Below, in pieces: positions 35,691-46,850 of a stretch of 64,000 bases of DNA. Origin of the DNA: Rotaria sp. Silwood1 (Eukaryota > Rotifera > Eurotatoria > Philodinida > Philodinidae); NCBI GenBank assembly GCA_905250075.1, contig CAJNOP010000034.1, positions 1,099,043 through 1,163,042 of the forward strand, written 5' to 3'. The translations under genes and the position numbers were made by a program. The stretch's first letter is position 1, and every line of letters starts with the position of its first letter. The notes beneath the pieces were generated by a model. That model did not search any database and was not told the origin of the DNA. It saw nothing but the letters and a program-made list of their open reading frames with translations.

Positions 35691-36120
35691 GGTGTGAGTT
35701 GGTGTTGGTATGGGAATGGGTCTTCATTGTTCCCTTACTGACGTCCTAACGTGCACAGCTAAATGTATAAGTTCGCCATCATGCATACATCCACACCCAT
35801 ATCCCCAAATAGGCAAATTGTTCCGAAAACGCAATTACTTGCCATACTCGTGTTTCTTGTTTCAGCGTGTTCGCCTTCATCCAGAAAATCTAAAACTTGC
35901 TACGTACATCAAAAGGTGTGCTTCCGGAAGGTTCAATGAGTGAAGTCTGATTTTTGAAAACGACCAGAAAGCTTTCTTACAATACTTGTCGCATACATCA
36001 CGCATAATGAAGTCTTTGTTCTCTGCAAAACACATCAAAAGATTGCCGAAATAAAAACCTTCCGTTGTTAAGATACAAAGCTTGCCTTTTCAAACATTGC
36101 CAAGCACATTCTATAGTGCA
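35691..36120. repeat. Dispersed repeat family, copy 3, with GT-rich and CA-rich lead-in
   Basis: GGTGTGAGTTGGTGTTGGTA is followed by CTGACGTCCTAACGTGCACA, CATGCATACATCCACACCC and then the block shared with 29455-29700. The order matches 27045-27160 and 29360-29700, so this is a composite dispersed unit. The 77-codon frame at 35710-35943 is explained by the repeat. Confidence 0.65.
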
Positions 36121-36703
36121 AGTGACTCGAAGTGAGTCTTTCAGAAGCAATCAGTAGAATATAGAGAAGAAAATCATTGTTATCTTTGAAACTTTCCTAC
36201 TAAACTATTCAGTTGTCATCAGGTAAATGCGGTATATGTGCAGAAATAAATATGAGCTTAAAATCGATCTTTTCATCAAATGTCTTTAGTGCTGGGTCTT
36301 CTCTGAATCCCATTTTATCATGCCGTTATCATAAAGTTGCTGTTGTTCTATGTGTGAATCTCTTTTCTTTGTTCGATGGTAAGGAATACTTCTGTCGAAG
36401 GCTGATAACAGTCATTTCACTATATTTTGCTGTATCTCTCAATCTTCAAAAAACATCATTTGGTATTAAGATATGTTTTGAAAAATATCGTTTTTGACTC
36501 CTTACCGGTCATGATTATATTTCTTGTATTACACAAAATACATGTATTCAAGTCTTCAAAATCATACCAATACAATAGCACTGCATAGGATGAGGAATTT
36601 TATTTCATTATTAAATGGGCATTTTGAGAGTAATAGGGAGTGAAAAAGAATAGTACTTGAATGATCATCACATCAACAGGTAAAAAAAGGAGTTCATGTA
36701 ATA
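36121..36703. other. 3' flank of Ly6 copy D
   Basis: Similar to 24010-24420 (ATCGATCTTTTC, TCATGCCGT, ATCATAAAGTTG). A 94-codon frame at 36213-36497 lies in this duplicated block and is not kept open in the other copies, so it is not called. Confidence 0.55.
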
Positions 36704-37322
36704 TTAAAGCGATCGATAGATGAGAAGAGTGATGACACTCAAAGTAATGAAAAGAAGGAGTGGCTGATTTCTGACCATCGATACACCATTACAAAGATCC
36801 GATGTACAACAACATGTACTACTTGAAACACCTTCAGCACTCGCCGATCTACAGCCGTTCGTATCACCTGGACACGCTGCAGGAGATGATATTGAGCGAA
36901 CAACTACATCATTAGTCTTCGCTTTCTGTAAGAAGAAGTGAATGAAATACATCAGTAATGACATAAATATCAAAGTCACATTTTAAAAAGACTTACCATG
37001 CACACATGACTTTCAGTTGCTTCTATTTTTTGGGCCTCAGTCATGGACTCTGCCTTGAATGGATCCCCGCAATTCGTATTCTCAGCAGAACTGCACACAT
37101 ACATGACTTTTCAATTATTACGTTTCATTTGCTACTTTGCTTACAGTAATGTTCATATGAAACTGAATATATCTTTTGAACTGTTCTAAACACTTGTAGG
37201 TGCTAACAGCGCTGATAAATCCTATTCAAACGGCAAAAAAATGAATTGTTTGCAACACTTTTTTGTACATAGGTTATTGACTATCACTTACCCAAGATGA
37301 GAAGAATGCAGAAGGGTTTCAT
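36704..37322 (-). CDS. Ly6/uPAR-type GPI-anchored protein, copy D, exon 2 interrupted by an 88-bp insertion
   Basis: Exon 1 is 37322-37292, exon 2 is 37221-36997 and exon 3 is 36925-36704. It encodes signal peptide MKPFCILLILG, the CGDPFKAES region, and a C-terminus with CCCTSDLCNG and a GPI-type tail. Like copy B it carries 88 extra nt in exon 2 (37189-37102) after the first Cys codon. Here the insertion brings a GT immediately at its start (T|GTTTAG), and AAAAG near its end; an 85-nt GT-AG intron would keep the frame (TYK|FMYVC). Unspliced, stops follow. Status is undecided between a gene with a new intron and a pseudogene. Confidence 0.7.
37102..37189 (-). other. 88-bp insertion in exon 2 of Ly6 copy D
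   Basis: Same site, length and sequence family as the insertion in copy B (28200-28287). The coding strand starts TTAGAACAGTTCAAA and ends GAAAAGTCATG. Confidence 0.75.
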
Positions 37323-38290
37323 TCTTCAGTCTTTATCCCAGAAAAAACTTTCTCTGTATTTAAATGAGAAATTGTATATCAAATGCAGAATGCGTGAGCA
37401 GTGTTGCCTTTATATATGTCATGATAAGGAGTTCTCTGTTGGCGTATTTTGTATCCTTCATGTGTATTTATGAAATTTGCTCACAATATTCATTGTCTGT
37501 ATGATATCGTGTTCGCATATATGCCAAATGTGAAAATCGAAATTCGAAACTTGAAATCGGTAAATCGAAATTTGAAATTTGAAAGTTGAAACTTGGAATC
37601 TGTAAATTGGAACTTGAAACTCAAAATCAGTAAATTGTAGTTGAAATATGAGAGTTGAAATTTGACATTGGAGACTTACATAGTAATTTCTTGATCAATC
37701 GAAGTTTATTCTTAAGTATGATACTAGTATTTTCCTTGGCAGTGTTCGAAATGTTTCAATAGAGAGCATTGTTATCTATGAACGAAAAACGCTATAGCTC
37801 GACGACAAACAGAAGAATTTCATTATTGAATATTCATGTTACGATCGCTTGCTAAAGAGAGTTAATGATCGGTGAATGAACGAGGAGTAGGTACACAAAC
37901 CCCACCTTTCTGACTCGATAGAAATTATTTTTCTCATAAGGCCTCTAATAAGATGATTATTTGTATATAAGAGAAAAAAGGATCATTCTCAGGATTAAAC
38001 TACTTGAAAATGATGGTTAGTTGAATGGGGTGAATGAAGAGAAGACTCTCATTTATCCTACTATCTTCTTTTATGTAGATTAAAATAGATTATAACTATC
38101 GAACCGACATCAACAAATGAGCATGAAAAATGTCTGAACACTATGATTCTCAACAATAGTTTACATTCACAAACTATTTGATTATTCTGATGAGCGTCAA
38201 CAGCTCTGGAGGATTGATGAATACGTGGAAAGATAATCTCTTCGTCTAGATCCGTTCAAACTAAATCGATTTCTTATTGTAACAAGTTTC
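37323..38290. repeat. Duplicated promoter-side flank of Ly6 copy D
   Basis: Aligns with the flanks of B and C, with the GAAACTTGAAA tract expanded (37530-37670). At about 38126-38150 it keeps the uninterrupted version of the site where the copy C flank holds the hAT-type element (GTCTGAACACTATGATTCTC). Confidence 0.75.
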
Positions 38291-40497
38291 ATGTTCACGT
38301 TGGGATAATTTTTCATGGGAAGACTTCAAAATTGATTGTGATCTATCAGTAGCGTGTCCGATTTTTGAGTGGTAAATAGCAAGCATGAATGATAACAAAG
38401 AAAAAATTATTGTACTCAGAGTATAATTGATGAAGCAAATAATTGATTTTGATTCTCGAATTAATTCATTCTCTCATTAACAATTACGTATGACAAGGAT
38501 ATAATGATATTGAATTGAATAGCTAAATATTATGGTTGTCGGTGAAAAAAATACACTGATTACAGACCAATCATATTACACATAGATGTCCGTGGCATTG
38601 GTTTCAACAGCAAAAATAATCTACTGGTGTAGAAGAGAAAGTAAGTTAAACGTCACAAGCAGTTTTGTGTTGCAATAGGATTCAGTGTAATGCATAGAAA
38701 TTTGTCTGAGGAAAAGTATCCAACTTGCTGAAGAAGAAACCATAGTGAATATGGAAGAAATTTGAGACCGCCAAATCTCTTAGATCCTTTTTTCAACAAG
38801 TCATTTTCCTACAGCCAGGGAGTTTAGGTCTTTTGTTCAAAATGTTGAATGAAGAAGAGAGAGAATCTTTTTCCATACATTCAAGGTAGCTGTTCTTTCA
38901 CAATCTGTTTCAAAATAATGAAAGGCACCCTATATAACAGGACTTTACGAGATAGCCCTGTAGTATTACGTGCCATCGCTCAGATTTACGCGCGCCGTAG
39001 TTCTCGTTGTGTTTTTGATATGCGAGAAACGTTTTGCGACTATGAGTTCGTTTCTTCAGTGCTATTTCAGGATAAGTCAAGTGATAAGTATTCACTCGCT
39101 CTTCTTGTGTCTATAATGACGAATAACATTTCTGATAGTGGGAAAAAGTGACAAGACATCAGTTACAATGTACCCGTCCAATAATAACACTACCAATGCA
39201 TCAATATGGCAATACTGACTTTTAATTTTTAACATTTTGATTTATTACTCTTCTAAACGCGTTATTGAAATAAAAGTACACATGCGACAAATTCACGAGA
39301 AAGAATATCTTGATATTCTATAATCTAGGCGAATCAAGTTCTGTAAAATTGACTATTGCATAGAAGCTCTTGCCATATTATCACCGTTGTCAACTTTTGC
39401 GACACTGCCCTAGAAAAATGCCTTGAATGGTTCTGAAACTGAAATGACATTATCTACCTATCTTTTGTGTCAGATTTCGTTCATTTTGTAAAGGTTCTCT
39501 CGTAGAAAACGGTTCTTCTTATCAATTTGACGATATTGAAAGCAAAATATACATATGAGGCTAATAATAATAATAGGAGAGCACGTGTATAAACTCATCG
39601 AATTTCGTCTCTACTTCTTTAATGTTTCCTCAATTATTATAAAGCGAAAGCAAACTACTGCCATATCTTACAAAGAAGAAAAACTCGTCAAACATCCAGA
39701 AAAAGTTAATAATAATAATAATAATAATAATCGAAACCTTTTCTACAAATTTGAAAAAGTGAAAATAATCAAAGAGGTACGTTCAAGAACATGTTCACAT
39801 TGACCTAAATGGCAGTTCATCTTCTCGAGACTAGATTGGCTAAAGAAAATATAGAAATTCTACAGTGCAGTACCAATTATCAAATACTGTTAACGATAAT
39901 AGAAGCATACGTAGATACAACTGAATCGATAATACTGTTATTTACTTAAATATATCGACACTAGGAAAAAAGTCGAGATGTTCGATTAGACAGCTATGAA
40001 AAATGTATAAGTACATGTATATGACATGCAATATAAAATGATTAAGAGAAGATAAACGGAAGAAACAGAATCTAGAATTTCTCAAAACAAGCGAGGTTAC
40101 TAACACAAGTGAGTTGAATGTTCAAAACAATTTTAAGTATTGATAAAAAAAACTATCTTGAGATAGGTTTCTAACATTTTGTTAAAAATTTTAATGCCTG
40201 ACCTTAAAGTAACGAACACACTTGGAGCAGAAGTAATAGTTAGTCTGTCGAAGAAAACTTACTGAACAAGAGCGCTGTATCCATTGTCAGTTTTTCAGTG
40301 TTTTGTAATTTTTTCTGTTCGTCTCACCGACGTATGACGGTATCTTTTTCTTTATTTTTTCTGTTCAATTGTAGACGAGTCCTAGAAAAACGATCATGGT
40401 ATTAGATGAGACACTGTGAGTAAAAATGAATCGAGAATCTCTTACTAGTTTTTGGCAGTTTTGGAAAAATTTGTGCATCGTTTGCTGTTTAATTGTG
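38291..40497. other. Gene-free region
   Basis: An (AAT)n tract lies at about 39705-39731. A 100-codon frame at 38849-39151 is less AT-rich than its surroundings but has no recognisable domain. Nothing else is supported. Confidence 0.5.
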
Positions 40498-41937
40498 TTA
40501 GGAAAGGAAAAAATATAAACAAAATAAAGATAAGAAGAATGGAAATGGGAGTTTTATGACAATGTTTTGAAAACGAATAGTTATAACATTAGCGACTGTA
40601 GTACGTGAGATAGTAGTGCTAGAGGTGGCAATGCTTGTTGTAGTAGTGCTGCTAGTAACGGAACTGATGTTATTAATATTATTAAAGTTCTTCTTGTATT
40701 GGACTTGATAAAGACAGTTATTGCCATCTTCCGAAAATAAAAGACTACCATCTTTCAAAACAAGTATTCCGACTGGTCTTCCAAATGTCTCAGGTCCAGA
40801 CGGATTGATTAGAAATCCATCAACAAAATCTTCATAGTAACCTATTGGTCGATTAGTATTATTATTGAATGGAATAAAGATAATTTTATAACCAGTTCCA
40901 TTATTTCTATTCCATGAACCATGAAATGCTGCAAAAGCTCCATTTCGATATCGACTAGGAAATTGATTGTCTGAATAAAATCGCATATCAAGTACAGCTG
41001 AATGAGCTTGAAAAAGAACATCAGGTGTTCGTGTAACTGCTACTAAATCAGATCGTTCACTTGTTCCATTATTTAGACGGCGTCTTGGATCAGTTAAATT
41101 TGCACTCATATAGGCAAAAGGCCATCCATAAAAGTCATTCTGTCGAATACATGTAAAGTAATCAGGAACGAGATCGTCGCCAAGTCCATCTCGTTCTTGA
41201 CATGTTACATAGAGATCCTTGGTAATTGGATGAAAAGCTAATCCGACAGCATTTCGAAGACCATAAGCAAATGTTGTTTGATTACTACCATCGAGATTTA
41301 CTTGTTGAATAGAAGCTCGTGGCAATGATTCAACACCAACATTGGATGCTGAACCAATACTAACAAACATTCGATCACCGTTAGGTGATATGACAATAGT
41401 TCGTGTCGAATGGCCATTTGAAGCATAACTCATTATTATTTCACCCGTACCTGTAATTTGTCGACTTCCAGAAGTCCAAGAATAGCGTCGAATAACATCT
41501 CGATTACCAACATAAAAATATTCATTGGCGAAAGCCATACCAAATGGATAATTGAGTCCATTAGATGTATCAGCAAATGTTAAACGTTGATCTGGATAGC
41601 CATCATTATCATTATCAATGAGACATGAGATTCGATTAGTATTTGATTCACTAACGAGGATATCATTTGTAGGTGTATAGATAAGATAACGTGGTGATAC
41701 AAGTCCACTCATATATAACTTCACCGTAAATCCATCAGGAACGTAAAGGAGAGGATCTGCTGGTATTGGAGTGATTCGAGGTAATTTAGAAGCCGATAAT
41801 GTGGCGTAGGGTTGTGGAAGATCAGCAATTGTTATGAGAATTGGCTGTGAAAAGAAACTAACATTTGTACAATCGATTCGATGAATTATAAGTAAGGTTA
41901 GAATGAAAAAGAGACGTAATACAGATGAAAAAAACAT
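40498..41937 (-). CDS. Secreted, GPI-anchored PQQ-type sugar (sorbosone/glucose) dehydrogenase
   Basis: One exon encodes 479 residues. The second in-frame Met is chosen because it starts a signal peptide (MFFSSVLRLFFILTLLIIHR); an upstream Met at 42024 would put 29 charged residues before it. A six-bladed beta-propeller spans about 65-415, with the NDNDGYPDQ calcium-type loop (109-117), GHSTRT with catalytic-type His176, YGLRNAVGLAF with Arg228, FHGSWNR and RPVGILVLKDGSLLFSED. These mark soluble PQQ sugar dehydrogenases, which oxidise aldoses or sorbosone outside the cell. A Ser/Thr-rich stalk and a hydrophobic C-terminus (about 462-479) indicate a GPI anchor. No introns and mostly bacterial/fungal relatives suggest horizontal acquisition. 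Electron acceptor and PQQ source are unknown. Confidence 0.9.
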   Translation of the reverse strand: MFFSSVLRLFFILTLLIIHRIDCTNVSFFSQPILITIADLPQPYATLSASKLPRITPIPADPLLYVPDGFTVKLYMSGLVSPRYLIYTPTNDILVSESNTNRISCLIDNDNDGYPDQRLTFADTSNGLNYPFGMAFANEYFYVGNRDVIRRYSWTSGSRQITGTGEIIMSYASNGHSTRTIVISPNGDRMFVSIGSASNVGVESLPRASIQQVNLDGSNQTTFAYGLRNAVGLAFHPITKDLYVTCQERDGLGDDLVPDYFTCIRQNDFYGWPFAYMSANLTDPRRRLNNGTSERSDLVAVTRTPDVLFQAHSAVLDMRFYSDNQFPSRYRNGAFAAFHGSWNRNNGTGYKIIFIPFNNNTNRPIGYYEDFVDGFLINPSGPETFGRPVGILVLKDGSLLFSEDGNNCLYQVQYKKNFNNINNISSVTSSTTTTSIATSSTTISRTTVANVITIRFQNIVIKLPFPFFLSLFCLYFFLS

Positions 41938-42258
41938 TTTTTTGTGATGGTAATTCAATTGTCGTTTTCGGTGTTTCAGTAAATCACAAATTAGATGCGG
42001 TATACTTCTTACATTAATAAACAAGCAATAGAACGAATATATATATATAATGCAAACATTTGCATATTATTCACGAGAATAATGCATGTATTCTTTGTTT
42101 TCTCATTGTCATCGAAAAAAATACGTGTGTTTTTTTTTTCTCTGTAAAATAAACGCACGTGAATAGCTACGTAGTTTGTATTTTACATAGACTGTATGGT
42201 TGCACATATGCATCAAGATCCATAGTTTATCGTATAAACGCATTGCTACTCCTATCTA
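41938..42258. other. Upstream region of the dehydrogenase gene
   Basis: A TATATATATAATGC stretch near 42040 could serve as a TATA-like element. No splice acceptor is evident near this start, unlike several neighbours. Confidence 0.35.
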
Positions 42259-43014
42259 CAGTGGACGTCAAAAGTCTCGCCTCACTTTTTTTTCTTTGGA
42301 TAGTGGAGCTCGAGCACTATATGTGTGTATATATTTGAAATGAACAATAGTTGAATATGAAATACAGGAAAAAAATAACAAACTTCAGTACTAAAAAAAA
42401 AAACTACATAAAAAAACTACAAAATGATATAGTTGTTATGAGTTTTAGTAAGGTGCGAGTAACGCAAAAGTTGAATAAGATTTTTTTTGATATTTTTAAA
42501 TGGTTCGATAGATTTCAACAAGCTCTACAAAACTGTTTATTTTAAAATGTTTTAAAACCCTTTTCTGCGACAAAAAGTTATAAAAAACTCGTATATATCT
42601 TATTTGTGCGATATGAAAAATCGACAATTTTTTTTGTCCCAAAAACGATTTAAAAAAAATTCTAACATAAGCAGTTTTGTAGAGCTCGTCGAAATCTATC
42701 GAACCATGTCAAAATATCAAAAAAATGTTTTATTTGATTTTTGCATCACTCGCATCTTACTGAAACTATTAACTTTCATGACAACCATATAATTTTGTAC
42801 TTTTTTTATGCAGCTTTTTTCGTAGTACTGAAGTTTGTTTTTTTTTCTTTTACTTTATTTTATATTCAACCGTTATTCATTTCAAATATATACACATATA
42901 TAGTATTCGAGCTCCACTATTCGAAGAAAAAAAGAAAATTGAATCTATGTCTTGTAGTTGTGAAATGCGAGCCAAAACAAAAAAAAAGTGGGGCGAGACT
43001 TTTGACGTCCACTG
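42259..43014. mobile_element. Foldback MITE with CAGTGGACGTC ends
   Basis: The inverted ends read CAGTGGACGTCAAAAGTCTC. The whole 756 bp pairs with itself: TAGTGGAGCTCGA / TCGAGCTCCACTA, GGTTCGATAGATTTC / GAAATCTATCGAACC, and a centre near 42600. TCTA flanks both sides (42255-42258, 43015-43018). Ends beginning CAGT next to TA fit Tc1/mariner relatives, though the repeated flank is four bases. The frames at 42351-43052 are palindrome artefacts. Confidence 0.88.
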
Positions 43015-44853
43015 TCTATGGTAATGTGTATGAATTAATAAGAGAAATATGAATATGTTATTTTAGTGTTGTTTGATGGTGAATTTATTGAAAATGACCA
43101 AATAAATTGGTTGATATATTCAATTGAGAAGATGGAGTTTGTCATATTTTTTTTATCTTACCATTTGTAAACCTTTGCCCCCAAGACAGTATTTATTATT
43201 GATCCTCATTTTTAATATGAAATAATCGATCAAATCTCAAGGTTTACTTTAGATTTCGATGGACAACTTAAGAAATAAGTCGTTATTCATTTCTGTTTAT
43301 CGAAAATCGATCTTATTTGTATTGATAGATGAGTATGGATCTTCTTTTATCCCACATTCACACCGGTAAATAGGTGATCTATGTCAACAACATTGATTGA
43401 GCAAACATGTTCTAATCAATTAATACAGATCGATGACGAAGTGTAAACGTGATGAACATGCTAAAGGTGATTAGTGACAACATCACCATCGAGTAGCTTT
43501 TTAACGAGAAACACTTTTAGAGGATCACCTCATGGAAATGCTCGTTCCATGTGCCATAGACAATCGCCTAATAGGTTTGCACGATACCTTCAGGCTCTGT
43601 TGTTGCTTTTTATATGTATCAATCAAACTGTCTTTCAACCTTGACAAACAAAACAGCTAGAATGAATCATTATGAAGCTATTCGTCTGATCGTAGGATAC
43701 CAAGCAGAAAGATAACACATCTAGTAGTTGAATACAAACTATTTGTCCGTCAAATACCAAAGTCTTTGAATATCTTTGACAAGTTGATCGTGAGCTTCGA
43801 GCAAATTTGTTGTTTGTAGACGCAAATCAAGCCTTCTTCTTATATCTTGGAATTAGTTCCCAAACACTCAGGACATACTTCAATTAAGTTCAATTGAGTC
43901 ATAGTACAGCTAGAAGGGTTTGGATGTAGTTATGGATATGAATGAATAGAAAGCCAAACTTACAAGCACCTCTTTTTTCTTTTATAATAAGTCGTTGAAT
44001 CCAAATATTTGTCCAATTCATAGTAAAGCAAGAGGAAAAATATCTGTTCCATTTGCATGGCATTTCTTTTTTTTTCTCCATTTCTCTCCAACAATCTCGT
44101 TTGCGTTGGTTTTTCCAATGCGAGTCCCTTCACATTTATTTCGAAGGTGTAAAATGGCAGAAGAAGAAAAAAATCCAATACAGAAGTGAAATCTCAAAAA
44201 ATAACACAGGAGATTGTGATAAAAAAGACCATTATATTTTTACCTCAATCCTTTCTAAATTTCTTTGATACATGTTCGTGTACTAGCCACACACAACATT
44301 TGATTTTTTTAAATGAAGATACACCTTCTACACCCGTAAAATCGAATTATGAATAAACTATTGGGTTTCATTAAACAAATACTAGAACCTCTCTCTCTCT
44401 CTCAATCGCAAATATCATTTTCTACTGCAAATCTGTAAACAAAAAAATACTCCATTTTTTTCTAATCGACCTAAAAAGCTCTTCTTCAAAATATCTGAGG
44501 AATAGGTGCAGCGCTTTGACTACTTTGAGAAACCATTTTGTGATACCATAGATATTTAATTTCTAACATTAGTACGGGCGTTAATGTGAATATGTGCATG
44601 GATTCAAGTGAAGAAACGACTACCACTTGCAAGCCCACATGAAATCTCTCTCAGCTATAAACACACATACATCCAAACGCTTCATTGAGTATTCTATAAT
44701 GAGTTTAAATTGATACGTTATTTTTGAAAGTCATCCCTCAGAATGCACACTAATTGATTGATTTGACGTTTTTATTATCATTTTTCATTAGCTAACTAAA
44801 AAAAGTGTCAAAAAGTTCGCTATTTTACTGGTTGTTCTGAATATGATTGAGGT
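43015..44853. other. Gene-free region
   Basis: Overlapping short frames on both strands at 43899-44268 give no recognisable protein. A CT repeat (CTCTCTCTCTCTC) lies near 44392. Nothing further is supported. Confidence 0.5.
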
Positions 44854-45208
44854 TCAACCAGTATGTGGAGCTTGTGAAACTTTGCCATCTTTGTCGAAGA
44901 ATATACGTACACGATTGTAACGTAAATCCATGGTGACGGGTGAGCTTTGTTCAAGCTTCTCGACGTGCAGATCTAAAACGATGTGAAAAAAAATACAACA
45001 ACGACAATCACAATCAACTTATGATTAAAATAATATACACGAATTCGACTTTCTACTTTTGATGTAAAGTAAGTAGAGCTTATTAGAAGACTAAAATATT
45101 GACTTACTCGGATTGTCTCGTTTAATTTCTTCAACAGCTTCATCTACTGGTCTGCCGACGAGACTAGGCCATGATTTATGTTCAAATGTCGGAATTTGCG
45201 AGTGGTCC
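44854..45208 (-). CDS. Potato inhibitor I / eglin-c family serine protease inhibitor, 5' exon not certain
   Basis: Two exons (45208-45108 and 44972-44854) encode 72 residues plus stop. SWPSLVGRPVDEAVEEIKRDNP is the family's N-terminal helix region. SPVTMDLRYNRVRIFFD is the reactive-site loop and following strand, almost as in eglin c, and the protein ends APHTG where the family ends PxVG. P1 is Met (Thr-Met|Asp), as in barley CI-2, predicting inhibition of subtilisin- or chymotrypsin-like proteases. The first exon must contribute two bases of a codon. One candidate is 46504-46455 (MFFSFSRLVVSALFNC, donor GTTATA), which fits the phase but is weak. Family certain, gene start not. Confidence 0.88.
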
Positions 45209-46617
45209 CTACAATGCCATATAAACAATTTTTGAAATGCATTATTCGTTTTTTATGTGATTGACAATATACAACGAATGAATCGGTTCCATAAAGAAAT
45301 TTTCAAGTTTTTCTTTTGTTTCTTTATAATAAATTGCTGTTTCGAAAATAATCATGTTTGAATGTGGGCAATTGATCTTATGATTCAAATTAGTCAATTT
45401 GGAAAATAAAAGAAAGAGTCCTATTCGAGGACATCATACTGCTATAAATCCCACTGATGATTAGAAAATCATCGATATCCACAAAATACTAATACAACAA
45501 ACACAAAAAGTACATATTCTTAGAAAAGAATCGAAGTGGACAAAATGATTATTGAGAAGCTATAATTTAGTCAACCAATACTATGATATCTAAATGTCAC
45601 TTGTTAGAAAAGCAAACCAATCACAACAGTTTCCATTGAAGCATTGCTGAGCTTTTGGATACAGATAGTTTGTAAAACTCTCATTGTATCGAATACAAAA
45701 CGGCTTCTTTCAAATTCATAATAGAAAAGATAGTTGCTTCGTTGTATTACTGTACCCACCGGCTTCTGACATTATCATACAATATTTGTGTTCAAAATTC
45801 ATCGACTACTGATTTTAGCTTACACATTTTGTAAGTTTATTATACATACGAGAGGCATACTTATTATACGTACTACTAAGATTCTTATGTGATTCATTTT
45901 TTCGATTTGAATTTTCGCACTAAAATATTAAGAGAATTCATCGACTTTAACGAAACAGAATAAGAACTCAATTAAAATCATGAATAAATGTCGAAACGTA
46001 ATGGTCGATATCTGAAAACTTTACCAAACTGTAAATTCAATGTTGTCTCTGATAGAGATAGGTGAAACTATCTAATTTTCTTTTCTGCAACTGATATCAA
46101 TCGAATATGCAATGCAGATATATTCCGTTGATATCTACAGTGATAAATGATCTATAGCTACTACAGATGTTGGAGATTTTATTTTGTAATAATACATCAT
46201 GGATACGCAGTTATAAAAGTCCCATGAAGCTACTTACATATGACGACGAAGTTTGTGTTTATTTGAAGGTCGACGAAAGAAAAAAATGCTTGAGTATACA
46301 AGAATATCTTACTTCTCCACTTACGCCTATGGCCTCAAACACACAGTGACAATCAAAGGTAAATTCAGAAATATGATTGGTGTTTCTTCATAGCAACATC
46401 AATAATCATACTTAATTTACCTGTAATTGGCGCAGTATGTTCGAGAACTATAACTTGCAGTTGAATAACGCCGAAACGACCAAACGAGAAAAAGAAAAAA
46501 ACATTTTTTTAACCTTTTTTGTTCTTGTTGAACAGAACGGAGAAAAAAAAGCACATCTTGTTACCATTTTCGTCAATACCATCATTATATAACTTGTGAT
46601 TGAACAGGAAATAAATG
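45209..46617. other. Region upstream of the eglin-like gene
   Basis: It may contain the first exon at 46455-46504 (minus strand). A 60-codon plus frame at 46167-46349 is unassigned. No element recognised. Confidence 0.4.
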
Positions 46618-46850
46618 TTAAATAGAAAGATCATCAATTAATATTGATCGAATATCTTCATCAAGATAATCAATTTGATTAATAGATATTGTTGTTTCTG
46701 TCTGTAATTGTCCACTATCAAATCATTTAGCTAATGAAGACATTCATTCTGATAAATGATATAAATCTTTTTTTTCTTTAATGATGAATTTTCATCGAGA
46801 AAATTTGGAAAGATTGTAAAATCTACTTCTTGTTTTTCTTCAACAAGCAT
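46618..46850 (-). pseudogene. Degraded small gene, unidentified
   Basis: From ATG at 46850 the minus strand encodes MLVEEKQEVDFTIFPNFLDE..., then an A8 run near 46770. After a one-base shift the frame reads DLYHLSE-stop-MSSLAK-stop-FDSGQLQTETTI and continues to IRSILIDDLSI and TAA. Both internal stops are TGA in places where Trp or Arg would suit. The acidic peptide and ordered codons look like a real but broken gene. A sequencing error in the A run would explain only the shift. Family not recognised. Confidence 0.45.

Noticed and set aside
38849..39151. 100-codon frame of more balanced composition
   Set aside because: No domain recognised and an overlapping antisense frame of similar quality; could be a relic but not supported.
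42351..43052. Frames of 62-103 codons
   Set aside because: Lie inside a full-length palindromic MITE.
46421..46504. Strong donor CAG|GTAAAT as the end of the eglin first exon
   Set aside because: The frame from ATG 46504 meets TAG before that donor; only the weaker GTTATA donor keeps phase.
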